Shown one piece after another: positions 1 through 10,996 of a DNA stretch of 64,000 nucleotides. Every line of letters starts with the position of its first letter. Within the stretch, counting starts at the first letter, position 1. This DNA comes from Hyphomicrobiales bacterium (lineage in GTDB: Bacteria; Pseudomonadota; Alphaproteobacteria; Rhizobiales; Rhizobiaceae). The stretch is taken from assembly GCA_900473915.1 (NCBI GenBank), contig UCNG01000011.1, forward strand, positions 210,544-274,543, in the 5' to 3' direction. A program made the position numbers and the translations under genes. The notes under the pieces were generated by a model. That model was not told the origin of the DNA. It searched no databases and was given only the letters and a program-made list of their open reading frames with translations.

Positions 1-31
1 CCGCTTCGCACTTTTGCTGAAAATGCTCCAA
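1..31 (-). repeat. Partial copy of an intergenic repeat also found near 60163
   Basis: Read on the minus strand this stretch gives GAGCATTTT, then a short variable part, then CAAAAGTGCGAAGCG. The same string with one or two changes occurs on the plus strand at about 60164-60190. Both copies sit just beyond the 3' end of an operon, and the left part of this copy may lie outside the window. Short intergenic elements of this sort are common in Rhizobiales genomes. Its role is unknown. Confidence 0.6.
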
Positions 32-41
32 CATTCTTCGC

Positions 42-77
42 AAAAGAAAAGGCGCCGCGTTTCCGCGGCGCCCTGAT
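42..77 (-). terminator. Rho-independent terminator of gcvTHP
   Basis: GGCGCCGCG and CGCGGCGCC pair as a perfect 9-bp stem (51-72) and are followed on the minus strand by a T-rich run (50-41). It lies about 20 bases after the gcvP stop, so it should end the gcv transcript. Confidence 0.85.
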
Positions 78-97
78 TTCAAAACAATCCAACACGA

Positions 98-2911
<2,814 letters not shown>

Positions 2912-2915
2912 CGCG

Positions 2916-3284
2916 TTATCCTACCAGTTTGTCGTAACCGGCCTTGTCGAGGAGACCGGAAAGCTGGCTTTCATCGGAAAGCTTCAGCTTGAACAGCCAG
3001 CCCTCGCCTTCCGCAGCCTGATTGATAAGAGCCGGATCGCTTGCGACGGCTTCGTTGACTTCGACCACTTCGCCATCGACCGGCGCATAAACGTCGGAAG
3101 CGGCCTTGACCGATTCCACAACCACAATGCCCTCGCCCTTGGTTGCCGTGCGGCCGACATCCGGCAGCTCGACGAAAACGAGGTCACCCAGTTGTTCCTG
3201 TGCGTGGATCGTAATGCCGACAGTGGCGACGCCGTTTTCGACGCTGATCCACTCGTGATCTTCGGTGAACAGGATATTGGCCAT
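2916..3284 (-). CDS. gcvH: Glycine cleavage system H protein
   Basis: GcvH is the lipoylated carrier that shuttles the aminomethyl intermediate between GcvP, GcvT and lipoamide dehydrogenase. The 122-residue product has the biotinyl/lipoyl fold, with the lipoyl-lysine at about K60 in ESVKA. I chose the ATG at 3284 (MANILF) because it has an AGGA motif at fair spacing. An upstream ATG at 3293 overlaps the gcvT stop codon and would add only three residues. The gene sits between gcvT and gcvP with almost no spacing, so the three genes are probably translationally coupled. Confidence 0.97.
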   Translation of the reverse strand: MANILFTEDHEWISVENGVATVGITIHAQEQLGDLVFVELPDVGRTATKGEGIVVVESVKAASDVYAPVDGEVVEVNEAVASDPALINQAAEGEGWLFKLKLSDESQLSGLLDKAGYDKLVG

Positions 3285-3289
3285 GGAAA

Positions 3290-4393
3290 TCATCCTTTGC
3301 GATAGCGATGCGGTGTGAAGGGAAGCGCCGAAACGTCTACGGGAACCTTGTTGCCGCGAACGTCAGCGAAAACGCGTGTGCCGGGGGCAGCGAGGCTTGC
3401 CTCGACATAGCCCATCGCGACAGGAAAACCTGCCGATGGACCAAAACCACCCGAAGTAACGGTGCCGATCTGGCGACCGGATTCATCAAAAAGGTCAGCG
3501 CCTGCGCGGACCGGCTGGCGGCCTTCCGGCTTCAGGCCAACGCGCTTGGCAGATGCGCCCTTGGCGATTGCATCCAGGACGGCCTTTGCACCGTTGAACG
3601 TCGCCTTTTCGCGCACAGGCTTGGTGATCGCCCAGGTAAGACCAGCCGAAACGGGGTCTGTCTCCGGGGTAATGTCCTGGCCGTGGAGGCAAAGCCCGGC
3701 TTCAAGGCGCAAGGAATCGCGGGCGGCAAGGCCGATCCATTCGACGCGTTCATCGGCAAGAAGCTTTTCGGCCAGCGCGCGCGCCTCTTCGGCAGGCAGG
3801 CCGATCTCGAAACCGTCTTCGCCGGTATATCCCGAACGGGTCATGAACCAGCCCTGCTTCGGCTCAAAACCGTTCATGAAGGCAAGATCTGCGCCCGGCA
3901 GCCCCGCATCGGTGACGACTGCTTCGGCTTCTGGTCCTTGCAATGCGAGGAAAACACGGTCGAGAGGATTGACCTTCACGTCCTTGCCCGACGCCGCTTC
4001 ATTCAGATGTTCGATATCGGCATCGGCATTGCCCGCATTGGCGACGACCATGAAGCGGTCTTCACCAAGACGCGTGACGATCAAATCGTCCAGCACGCCG
4101 CCATTATCATTGAGGAAGAAAGTATATTTCGACTGACCCGTCTTCAGGATCGTCGGATCGAGCGGGCAGGTCTCGGCCAGAAGTGCGGCGGCATCTGCGC
4201 CCGAAACTTCGATCAGTTTCATATGAGAAATGTCGAAAAGGCCGACATGTTCACGCGTATGAAGATGTTCCTTCATGACGCCCAGCGGATAGGTGATCGG
4301 CATGTTCCAGCCAGCAAAGCCGCCAAAGCGCGCGCCAGCCTTTTCATGCATGTCCTGCAAAGGCAGGGTCTTCAGATGTGCGGTATCGCCCAT
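3290..4393 (-). CDS. gcvT: Glycine cleavage system T protein (aminomethyltransferase)
   Basis: GcvT moves the methylene group from aminomethyl-lipoyl GcvH to tetrahydrofolate and releases ammonia. The 367-residue product is full length for the family and has the N-terminal GcvT folate-binding domain (motifs such as GLFDISHM and YTGEDGFE) and the C-terminal barrel domain. I chose the ATG at 4393, which has GGAG six bases upstream; an in-frame start 33 bases further up lacks one. It is the first gene of gcvTHP, directly behind a tandem glycine riboswitch. Confidence 0.97.
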   Translation of the reverse strand: MGDTAHLKTLPLQDMHEKAGARFGGFAGWNMPITYPLGVMKEHLHTREHVGLFDISHMKLIEVSGADAAALLAETCPLDPTILKTGQSKYTFFLNDNGGVLDDLIVTRLGEDRFMVVANAGNADADIEHLNEAASGKDVKVNPLDRVFLALQGPEAEAVVTDAGLPGADLAFMNGFEPKQGWFMTRSGYTGEDGFEIGLPAEEARALAEKLLADERVEWIGLAARDSLRLEAGLCLHGQDITPETDPVSAGLTWAITKPVREKATFNGAKAVLDAIAKGASAKRVGLKPEGRQPVRAGADLFDESGRQIGTVTSGGFGPSAGFPVAMGYVEASLAAPGTRVFADVRGNKVPVDVSALPFTPHRYRKG

Positions 4394-4439
4394 AACAACT
4401 CCAGAGTCGCACGTGTGCCTCCGCAAAATGCGGTTGCTT

Positions 4440-4620
4440 CGTGCCCCTCTGTCTCAGGCCTGAGAGACTCGCATGGCTATATATAAAGCCATACTTACAC
4501 CTTCGGCGCAGGGTTTCCCCCGACTTTCCAGAGTTGCCTTACCCGTCTGCGGTTCCTTGTACCTGAGAGATTTCGGGCGATTTCCCCTTCGGCGGCCGGT
4601 TGGCGCTCTCCCGCAGACAG
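4440..4620 (-). promoter_or_regulatory. Tandem glycine riboswitch
   Basis: The leader of gcvT contains two glycine aptamers in series on the minus strand. The first (about 4620-4545) has GGGAGAG, GCCGAAGGGG and CTCTCAGGTA, closed by a TCTGCGG/CCGCAGA stem. The second (about 4544-4440) has CGCCGAAGG, a long P3-like hairpin (ATGGCT/AGCCAT), CTCTCAGGC and GACAGAGGGG. These are the conserved blocks of the gcvT RNA family, which usually switches glycine catabolism on when glycine is high. About 45 bases separate it from the gcvT start, with a small CCGCATTTTGCGG hairpin in between. Confidence 0.93.
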
Positions 4621-5116
4621 ACAGTGCAAGGACGCCATATAATATGATGTCCCAGCACCCGACGAAACTCCCTTAACCCAATCCCGCGCACAAGTCATGT
4701 GGAATTGTTGTCTCCAACCGACGATTTAACGGACTTTTGCGACAAAATTGAAAGCCGGGGGAGGTTCAGATTTATACTTGATTATACACGCCTGTCGCGA
4801 CACGATGAGATCGCGCAATTATTGGCCCGTCCCGCCTCGACAGGCCGTCATCCCACTTCACTTTGTGGGGGCAACTTTCTGGTCGGCAAAATTTTAAAGA
4901 AGTTTTAACCGGTTAGCCGTCGAAGCAGCCTGAATCCAGCGGATTTCCCCAACAGGACATGAGATTGTGATCGTATAATGACCAAGCTGCGCAAAAGACG
5001 TGCAACTGACAAGCTTTAACGCATTGCAGCTATGCAAATCTGTCTCTCCAATTCGAAATGCTTCGAGCCTATATGCTGTTTGCAACAAAGAGATAAGATT
5101 TTACTAGGTGAGAGAA
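4621..5116. other. Intergenic region between gcvT leader and DUF1127 gene
   Basis: This stretch of about 500 bases should hold the promoter of the riboswitch transcript (a TATTAT-like box lies near 4640 on the minus strand) and the promoter of the small gene at 5117. It is AT-richer than its neighbours. I see no convincing open reading frame, repeat or RNA gene in it. Confidence 0.5.
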
Positions 5117-5263
5117 ATGAACCTGATCCGCTCGTACAACAACTGGCGCCGTTACCGTAACACCGTAAACGAACTGAGCCGCCTGAGCCCACGTGAACTG
5201 AACGACCTCGGCATCCTGCCTTCGGAAATTCCGTTCGTCGCCCGCAAGGCCGCTGCTCGCTAA
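5117..5263 (+). CDS. DUF1127 (YjiS-like) small protein
   Basis: This 48-residue basic peptide starts at ATG 5117, five bases after GGTGAGAG. It has the DUF1127 pattern: an arginine-rich N-terminal helix (NNWRRYRNTVNEL) followed by SRLSPRELNDLGI. DUF1127 proteins are abundant in alphaproteobacteria. Some arginine-rich members are reported to affect RNA metabolism and phosphate or carbon uptake, but no role can be assigned here. It is a single gene followed by two hairpins. Confidence 0.88.
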   Translation: MNLIRSYNNWRRYRNTVNELSRLSPRELNDLGILPSEIPFVARKAAAR

Positions 5264-5382
5264 TAGCGCCGTCGGAAGGCATGCGCCTTCTTCAAGGATC
5301 GCGAATCCCCATAATTGCGCGGTCCTACAGTTTCAAGAATATCATCGGGGGCTTTCTCCTCCTCCCATTCCCTCGGTGATTC

Positions 5383-5414
5383 AAGACCGGATACCCTCCT
5401 CCCAGTCCGGTCTT
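5383..5414 (+). repeat. Inverted repeat after DUF1127 gene
   Basis: AAGACCGGA and TCCGGTCTT form a perfect 9-bp stem around a 14-base loop. No T-run follows, so it is not a standard terminator. It may protect the 3' end of the DUF1127 messenger, just ahead of the true terminator at 5421. Confidence 0.55.
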
Positions 5415-5420
5415 CCCCAT

Positions 5421-5457
5421 AAAACACCCGCCGCTTCCTCCCGCGGCGGGTGTTTTC
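5421..5457. terminator. Bidirectional terminator between DUF1127 and Rid genes
   Basis: AAAACACCCGCCG and CGGCGGGTGTTTT are perfect inverted repeats, so an A-run and a T-run flank the stem on both strands. It lies between two convergent genes and can serve both. Confidence 0.85.
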
Positions 5458-5466
5458 GTTTGGAGA

Positions 5467-5856
5467 TTACCGCGCGGCGACGACCTCGATCTCGACTTTG
5501 AATTCCTCGCGCGTGAAACCGGAAACGATCATCAGCGTGGAAGCGGGCGCTGGCGCTGGAAACAGCCTGTCGCGCACGTCCATATATGGCCGCATGTGAG
5601 CGCGATCCGTCACGTAGGTGTTGATGCGCACTACATCGGCAAGGTCCATGCCGCCGTCACGCAGGATGCGCCGGATATTCTCAAAGCAAAGCTCCGCCTG
5701 CGCCCCCGCATCCTGCGGAACATTGCCATCTGGCGCGATGCCCAGCTGGCCAGAGCAGAAGATCATTTCCGCACCAGTCTTTACTTTCACACCATGGCTA
5801 TAGGCGGCAAAGGGAGCCGCCATATCCTGCGGCAGCAGATGTTTCAAAGTGCTCAT
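5467..5856 (-). CDS. Rid-family protein (YjgF/YER057c/UK114), lacking the deaminase arginine
   Basis: The 129-residue product has the Rid fold (motif IFCSGQLG; C-terminal FKVEIEVVAA). Archetypal RidA deaminates reactive enamines and uses an arginine in a PARS-type motif near residue 105. Here that segment reads PASTL, with serine at about position 106, so imine/enamine deaminase activity is doubtful and the protein fits Rid subfamilies outside RidA. It lies nine bases after the FAD reductase gene in an apparent two-gene operon, divergent from the creatininase operon. RutC of the Rut pyrimidine pathway is also a Rid protein, which makes the context suggestive. Confidence 0.9.
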   Translation of the reverse strand: MSTLKHLLPQDMAAPFAAYSHGVKVKTGAEMIFCSGQLGIAPDGNVPQDAGAQAELCFENIRRILRDGGMDLADVVRINTYVTDRAHMRPYMDVRDRLFPAPAPASTLMIVSGFTREEFKVEIEVVAAR

Positions 5857-5865
5857 CGTATATCC

Positions 5866-7098
5866 TCAAGTTTTCGGCGCAGCAGCCAGCATTTCTTTCA
5901 GCCGTGTTGCCCCAGCGGCAATATCAGCCTCGGTCGGATTGATCCCTGCCGCCAGCAGGCGGCGCGCGATCATATGATCCGCCGGGCGATTGATGGAATC
6001 GACAGCCACAAGCCTGTCACCGGCGAAATGAAAGATGGAGAACGCATTTTCTTCCGGGTTCCCGGAAAGCACATGCCGATCAGCATCGAAGGACAGGCCT
6101 GCGGTCTGCAACTTCATATCGCCCTGATCGGACCAGAACCAGGCAATCTCTCGAAATGGCGTTTCGCGTCCGACAATGGTGCGCGCCACATGCTTTGCCT
6201 GGTCTGTCGCATTCTGCACCGATTCAAGTCGCACCCGACGGCCGGCGTGAAAATGATCGTAGCTCACGCAATCGCCAATTGCGTAGACATGGCTCGCGGA
6301 CGTGCACAGATTCCCATCCACTACAATGCCGTTGTCGATTGCAAGCCCGGCTGTTACTGCAAGCTCCACGTTTGGCACCGCGCCCGTGCCGATCACAACC
6401 ATATCCGCCGGAAATATAGTTCCGTCCGCAGCTTTAACGCCTGTCACGCGGCCATTTTCACCCTCAATCGCCATCACGCCGAGATTGGTCAAAACCGTGA
6501 TACTGGCGGCGCGGCTGCGCGCTTCCACATGGGCGGAGATGTGCGTCGCCACCGAGCGCCCCAGCACGCGAGGCGCAGCCTCGATCAGAACTGTCTTTTT
6601 GCCAAGCGCGATTGCGCTATGAGCCATTTCGAGGCCGATGAAACCGCCGCCGATAATAACCACATTCTCAACATTGGGCATCGCCGCCGCAATGCGGCGT
6701 GCATCTTCCATCCGGCGCAGCGTGAAAACACCGTCAAGCTCGACACCCGGCACATCGGGAATGCGGGCACGCGCACCGGTCGCGAAGATCAATTCGGACC
6801 AGTTCAGGACCTGCCCGTCATCGAGCGTGACCGTCTTGTCTGCAAGAGATACGCCATCGACGCGACGGCCAAACATCATCTCGATATTATTGTCGCGGTA
6901 GGCCGACTCTGGACGCAGAACCAGCCCTCCACCTTCGGGCGCCTTCAGGTAGGACTTGGACAGCGGTGGCTTGTGGTAGGGAATATCGGTTTCGTCGTTG
7001 ATGAGAATGATTTCGCCTGCATAGCCTTCCTGCCGAAGGCTGATCGCGGCCTGCGAGCCAGCATGACCAGCTCCAATGATAATGCATCTATCGTCCAT
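5866..7098 (-). CDS. FAD-dependent ferredoxin/rubredoxin reductase-type oxidoreductase
   Basis: The 410-residue product has the two-dinucleotide-fold layout of oxygenase-coupled ferredoxin reductases (BphA4/PdR type). There is an N-terminal FAD site (GAGHAG, residues about 7-12), a central NAD site (IIGGGFIGLE) and the FAD-contacting YAIGDC motif, then a reductase C-terminal domain. Such enzymes pass electrons from NADH to a ferredoxin serving a monooxygenase or dioxygenase. No ferredoxin or oxygenase gene lies next to it, so the partner is not known. It is transcribed with the Rid gene and divergently from the creatininase operon. Confidence 0.9.
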   Translation of the reverse strand: MDDRCIIIGAGHAGSQAAISLRQEGYAGEIILINDETDIPYHKPPLSKSYLKAPEGGGLVLRPESAYRDNNIEMMFGRRVDGVSLADKTVTLDDGQVLNWSELIFATGARARIPDVPGVELDGVFTLRRMEDARRIAAAMPNVENVVIIGGGFIGLEMAHSAIALGKKTVLIEAAPRVLGRSVATHISAHVEARSRAASITVLTNLGVMAIEGENGRVTGVKAADGTIFPADMVVIGTGAVPNVELAVTAGLAIDNGIVVDGNLCTSASHVYAIGDCVSYDHFHAGRRVRLESVQNATDQAKHVARTIVGRETPFREIAWFWSDQGDMKLQTAGLSFDADRHVLSGNPEENAFSIFHFAGDRLVAVDSINRPADHMIARRLLAAGINPTEADIAAGATRLKEMLAAAPKT

Positions 7099-7211
7099 AG
7101 GACCTCCGGAAATTTCCGCACATCATAAACCTGTCGCGGCCCGTCACGTGACCAATTAGCCACGGATTCACACCTTAATTGCACGCAATTTGAATATTTA
7201 AAACATTTAGT

Positions 7212-7227
7212 TTGACCGATCGGTCAG
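7212..7227. promoter_or_regulatory. Candidate RutR-type operator
   Basis: The site reads TTGACCGATCGGTCAG and contains the perfect 14-bp palindrome TGACCGATCGGTCA at 7213-7226. The published E. coli RutR consensus is TTGACC, four bases, GGTCAA, so the match fails only at the last base. It lies between the divergent FAD reductase and creatininase genes, and TTGACC could double as a -35 box with TAGTAG 16 bases on. A RutR-like TetR gene ends the plus-strand operon at 14076, so it is the likely binder. This is inference from motif and context. Confidence 0.72.
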
Positions 7228-7252
7228 ATTGTTTAGTAGGATGCGCTAAATC

Positions 7253-7318
7253 TGGTTTGACGCGCATCTTGTTCCGAAAGCCGTTTCACACTTTTCGGGA
7301 TGCGCTCTAACGCCCTTG
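7253..7318 (+). repeat. Rhizobiales-type intergenic repeat
   Basis: The segment holds GCGCATCTTGTTCCGAAA, CCGTTTCACACTTTTCGG and GATGCGCTCT. Its outer parts (GCGCATC/GATGCGC) and inner parts (CCGAAA/TTTCGG) are inverted repeats. From memory, near-identical strings recur between genes in Brucella, Ochrobactrum and other Rhizobiales. It lies between the candidate operator and the creatininase start, so it would be part of the 5' leader if the promoter is at the operator. Confidence 0.6.
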
Positions 7319-7343
7319 GCCCGAGCGTGTAGGAGTTGCAGTC

Positions 7344-8144
7344 TTGAAACGATATTGGTCCGATTATACGAGCGAGGCATTCTCCCGCCTTGAGCGTGAA
7401 AAGCTCGTGGCAGTTCTGCCCGTTGGCGCGATCGAACAGCACGGGCCTCACCTGCCGCTGGCAGTTGATGCCGCCATTGTCGATGGCATGGTGAAAGAAA
7501 CAATCGCCCGCCTGCCGGAATCCAGCCATGCGCTGTTCCTCCCCACGCAGGCCATTGGCAAGAGCAACGAGCACAGCCTTTACCCAGGCACACTGACGTT
7601 CTCGGCAGAGACGATCATTCGCATGTGGTGTGAGATAGGCGGCTGCGTGGCAGCAAGCGGTGTCCGCAAGATGGCGCTTCTCAACAGTCATGGCGGCCAG
7701 ATTAGTGTCATGGATATCGTAGCACGCGAGCTGCGCATCCGTCACAACATGATGGTGGTCAGCATCAACTGGTTCGGCCTTGGAATGCCCGAAGGCGTTT
7801 ACAGCGAGCACGATCTGAAGCACGGCATCCATGCAGGCGACATGGAAACCTCAGTGATGCTGGAAATGCATCCCGATCTGGTCGACATGTCGAAAGCGCA
7901 GGATTTCCGCACCCTTACTGAAAAGTTCGCAAGCGATTTCAAACACCTGTCGCTGAGCGGCGGCGCCAAGCCCGCCTGGCAGATTCAGGATATCAATTCT
8001 CACGGCGCAGCAGGCGACGCAACGCTTGCAACCGCTGAAAAAGGCCGCAAGACCATCGATTTTGCCGCTGGCCGGCTAGTCGAGGTATTGATGGAAATCG
8101 AACGAGCGCCGCTCGCCTGGCTCGATAACAAGCCAGGCTGGTAG
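7344..8144 (+). CDS. Creatininase-family amidohydrolase
   Basis: The creatininase family contains metal-dependent hydrolases of cyclic or linear amides such as creatinine and formamidopyrimidines. The 266-residue product has the ligand set E31, H33 and D42 (GAIEQHG...VDAA), spaced as in creatininase itself, plus the SHGG loop and a later metal-binding glutamate in HAGDMETS. The start is TTG 7344, with AGGAG eight bases upstream. It opens an operon that continues with an ABC importer, a cytosine-deaminase-like enzyme and an FAD oxidase. Ring opening of an imported N-heterocycle is a reasonable guess, but the substrate is unknown. Confidence 0.9.
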   Translation: MKRYWSDYTSEAFSRLEREKLVAVLPVGAIEQHGPHLPLAVDAAIVDGMVKETIARLPESSHALFLPTQAIGKSNEHSLYPGTLTFSAETIIRMWCEIGGCVAASGVRKMALLNSHGGQISVMDIVARELRIRHNMMVVSINWFGLGMPEGVYSEHDLKHGIHAGDMETSVMLEMHPDLVDMSKAQDFRTLTEKFASDFKHLSLSGGAKPAWQIQDINSHGAAGDATLATAEKGRKTIDFAAGRLVEVLMEIERAPLAWLDNKPGW

Positions 8145-8153
8145 GAAAGGACA

Positions 8154-8960
8154 ATGAGCGTGGCCCCCGACTCCTCCCCTTCCTCCCTCATCGAAATAAA
8201 CCGCGTCTACAAGCAGTATGGCACCGGCGTCATGGCCGTGAGCGACATGTCGCTCAGAATTGAGCAAGGCCAGTTCGTAAGCTTTCTCGGCCCCTCGGGA
8301 TGCGGCAAAAGCACGGCGCTGCGCATGATAGCGGGACTGGAATCCATTTCCGCTGGCGAAATCCACATCAACGGCCACACCCCCGGCAAAGGCCCGATTG
8401 GCGCGCAGGATATCGGTTTCGTGTTTCAGGAACCGACCCTGATGCCTTGGGCGAACGTCTTCGACAATGTCTATCTGCCACTCCGTCTTTCCGGCATATC
8501 GCGCAAGCAAGCAACGCCACGCGTCGAAGAAGTGCTGGCACAGGTCGGTCTTTCACGTTTTGCCAAGGCATTCCCGCGTGAGCTTTCCGGCGGCATGAAA
8601 ATGCGTGTTTCCATTGCTCGCGCGCTGGTTACACGGCCGCGCCTTCTCCTGATGGACGAGCCTTTTGCAGCGCTTGACGAGATGACGCGTTTCAAGCTCA
8701 ACAATGATGTGCTGCGTCTTTGGCAAGAGCACGGCCTGACGGTGATCTTCGTCACCCACAGCGTTTATGAGTCGGTCTATCTGTCCAACCGCGTCATCGT
8801 CATGGCGGCAAGGCCGGGGCGCGTGGTCGCCGATATACCGATCATCGGCACCTATCCCCGTGCAGAAAGCTACCGCACGACAGAAGCATATGCAAAATAT
8901 TGCGCCAAGGTTTCTGATGCGCTGACCGCGACGCTTTCCTCTGAAGATATAGATCACTGA
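8154..8960 (+). CDS. ABC transporter ATP-binding protein (SsuB/TauB/ThiZ type)
   Basis: This is the cytosolic ATPase of an importer. The 268 residues include Walker A (GPSGCGKST), the Q-loop, signature LSGGMKMR, Walker B (LLLMDEPFAALD) and the switch histidine in FVTHS. The sequence groups with the nitrate/sulfonate/taurine and thiamine-precursor importer ATPases, which pair with NMT1/THI5-like binding proteins; such a protein is encoded at 12389. It follows the creatininase gene by nine bases. Confidence 0.93.
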   Translation: MSVAPDSSPSSLIEINRVYKQYGTGVMAVSDMSLRIEQGQFVSFLGPSGCGKSTALRMIAGLESISAGEIHINGHTPGKGPIGAQDIGFVFQEPTLMPWANVFDNVYLPLRLSGISRKQATPRVEEVLAQVGLSRFAKAFPRELSGGMKMRVSIARALVTRPRLLLMDEPFAALDEMTRFKLNNDVLRLWQEHGLTVIFVTHSVYESVYLSNRVIVMAARPGRVVADIPIIGTYPRAESYRTTEAYAKYCAKVSDALTATLSSEDIDH

Positions 8961-8964
8961 GGAC

Positions 8965-9813
8965 ATGCAAATGAACCAGATGCAAAACGAACTGCCTGTC
9001 CTCAATTCCGAACAGGACCGCCTTGCCAGGCGCGAGCGCACCTTGCGCATCCTCATGCCCACCGCGGCCATCCTCATCGCACTCGGCATTTGGGAAAGTC
9101 TCGTCCGTTACTATCAGATACCTCACTATCTGATCCCAGCCCCTTCGCTGGTTGCGGAAACGCTCGTCAAGGATGGCCCGTCGCTGATGGCGTCCCTGTG
9201 GTTCACGGTAAAGCTGACACTCATCTCGCTTGCCTGCGCCATCGTCGGCGGCGTACTGCTTGGCATGGTCTTCGCCTTGTCGCGCCCGATAGAAATGGCG
9301 TTTTTTCCTTTCGCCGTCATACTTCAGGTGACACCGGTGATCGCCATCGCACCGCTGATCCTGATCTATGTGCGTGATACCTTCTCCGCCCTTCTGATCT
9401 GCGCGTGGATCGTCGCCTTCTTCCCTATCCTTTCCAATACGGTGATCGGGCTTCGCAGTGCCGATCATAACCTGCGCGACCTGTTCAAGCTCTACCGTGC
9501 CTCGCCATGGCAGCGGCTGCGCTATCTGCTGGCGCCGAGCGCATTGCCCTATTTCATGGCGGCACTGAAAATCGCCGGTGGCCTGTCGTTGATCGGTGCG
9601 GTTGTCGCCGAATTTGTCGCCGGTACAGCAGGCCAAAGCACCGGCCTTGCCTCACGCATTCTGGAATCGAGCTTCCGCAACGAAATTCCGCGAATGTTTG
9701 CTGCACTTTTTCTCGTGTCGCTGCTGGGCATCGTGATCTTCCTCATCACAAGCTGGCTGTCGCGCCTTGTCCTCGGACGCTGGCACGAAAGCGAAATTCG
9801 CCGGGAACGCTGA
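8965..9813 (+). CDS. ABC transporter permease (SsuC/TauC/ThiX type)
   Basis: This inner-membrane permease of 282 residues has about six hydrophobic segments and the BPD_transp_1 domain, with the ATPase-contacting EAA-like loop around residues 160-185. It starts four bases after the ATPase gene and ends one base before the amidohydrolase start, so the genes are tightly coupled. Together with the ATPase at 8154 and the binding protein at 12389 it forms a complete importer. Confidence 0.93.
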   Translation: MQMNQMQNELPVLNSEQDRLARRERTLRILMPTAAILIALGIWESLVRYYQIPHYLIPAPSLVAETLVKDGPSLMASLWFTVKLTLISLACAIVGGVLLGMVFALSRPIEMAFFPFAVILQVTPVIAIAPLILIYVRDTFSALLICAWIVAFFPILSNTVIGLRSADHNLRDLFKLYRASPWQRLRYLLAPSALPYFMAALKIAGGLSLIGAVVAEFVAGTAGQSTGLASRILESSFRNEIPRMFAALFLVSLLGIVIFLITSWLSRLVLGRWHESEIRRER

Positions 9814-9814
9814 C

Positions 9815-10996
9815 ATGCTGAGCGGCGTTGCCATAACCGGGCTTTCCGGCCGTCACGATATTCATATCGAGGGGAACCGCATTGCCTCGATCACGCCGTC
9901 CCGCGCAACTGGCGGCGGACTGGTGACGCCGCTTTTCGCCGATGTGCATGTGCATCTCGACAAGACATTCACCATGCCGCGCATTGCGCAAAACGGTCCG
10001 GCAAAGGTGGAATGTCTGTTCGACGCCATCGATCTGATGAATGCCGACCGGCAGAACTGGACCGCGGATGATATTCGCGCCCGCGCAAGCAAAGGGCTTG
10101 AGACAGCCTTTGCGCAAGGGGTCGGCGCGATGCGCAGTCACGTGGACTGGATTGCACCGGAAACGCCGACGGCATGGCCTGTTCTGAACGAATTGCGCGA
10201 GGAATGGAAAGGCCGGATCGATCTTCAGCTTGCCGCCCTTGTCCATGGCGATCTCGTGCTGGAAGCTGGCAAGTCGATTGCTGCCCGCGTGGCGCAGGAT
10301 AATGGCGTGCTTGGCGCATTCTTCTATCGCAATCCCGATCTCGAAGCGAAGATCGCGGAGATGTTCCGGCTTGCGACTGCACACGGGCTCGATCTCGACT
10401 TTCATGTTGATGAAGGCCTGGATATTGAAGCCAACGGCTTCTCCCTGATCGTCGATGCAACCCGCCGCCATTCCATGGGCGGGAAAGTGCTGTGCGGTCA
10501 CGCCTGTTCGCTGTCCTTGCGCGGGCCCGACGAGCTTCCACGCATTCTCGATGCCGCAGCAGAAGCGGGCGTCGCGCTCGTCGCGCTGCCCACGACGAAC
10601 CTTTATCTGCAAGACCGGCTTGGCGGAAAATCGCCGCGAATGCGCGGCGTAGCGCCGCTGAAAGAGGCACGCGCTGCGGGCATGGATGTCATGATCGGCT
10701 CCGACAATGTGCGCGACGCCTTTTACCCCTATGGCGATTACGATCCGCTGGCGATCCTGCGTCTTGCGGCACCCGTCTGCCATCTTGAGCCCCAGGAATG
10801 GCTGGACAGCATCACCACCCTGCCTGCTCGCCTCATCAAAAGCGAGCGCGTGCAAGTACCCAAAGCCGGTGCGCCCGCAAATTTCATCTGGCACGACGCC
10901 GAAGACCTCAACGACCTCATCAGCCGTCCGCAGGCCCCGCGCACCATCTGGCGCGACGGTGTCGCCTCGCCCCAAAACAACGGGAGAACCCCATGA
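9815..10996 (+). CDS. Cytosine-deaminase-like amidohydrolase
   Basis: The 393-residue product belongs to the metal-dependent amidohydrolase superfamily, on the cytosine deaminase (CodA) branch. It has the HxH metal motif at H45/H47 inside VHVHLDKTF, then HVDEGLD, CGHACSL and the late aspartate in GSDN, all typical of that branch. CodA-type enzymes deaminate cytosine, isocytosine, creatinine or related rings, so the natural substrate cannot be read from motifs. ATG 9815 is preferred over an in-frame start at 9767, because the latter would overlap the permease gene by 47 bases. Its stop codon overlaps the next start (ATGA). Confidence 0.88.
   Translation: MLSGVAITGLSGRHDIHIEGNRIASITPSRATGGGLVTPLFADVHVHLDKTFTMPRIAQNGPAKVECLFDAIDLMNADRQNWTADDIRARASKGLETAFAQGVGAMRSHVDWIAPETPTAWPVLNELREEWKGRIDLQLAALVHGDLVLEAGKSIAARVAQDNGVLGAFFYRNPDLEAKIAEMFRLATAHGLDLDFHVDEGLDIEANGFSLIVDATRRHSMGGKVLCGHACSLSLRGPDELPRILDAAAEAGVALVALPTTNLYLQDRLGGKSPRMRGVAPLKEARAAGMDVMIGSDNVRDAFYPYGDYDPLAILRLAAPVCHLEPQEWLDSITTLPARLIKSERVQVPKAGAPANFIWHDAEDLNDLISRPQAPRTIWRDGVASPQNNGRTP

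Noticed and set aside
10798-10992. N-terminal extension of the FAD oxidase frame
   Set aside because: It lies inside the amidohydrolase gene and has low-complexity, arginine/histidine-rich content. ATG 10993 with coupled overlap is the natural start.
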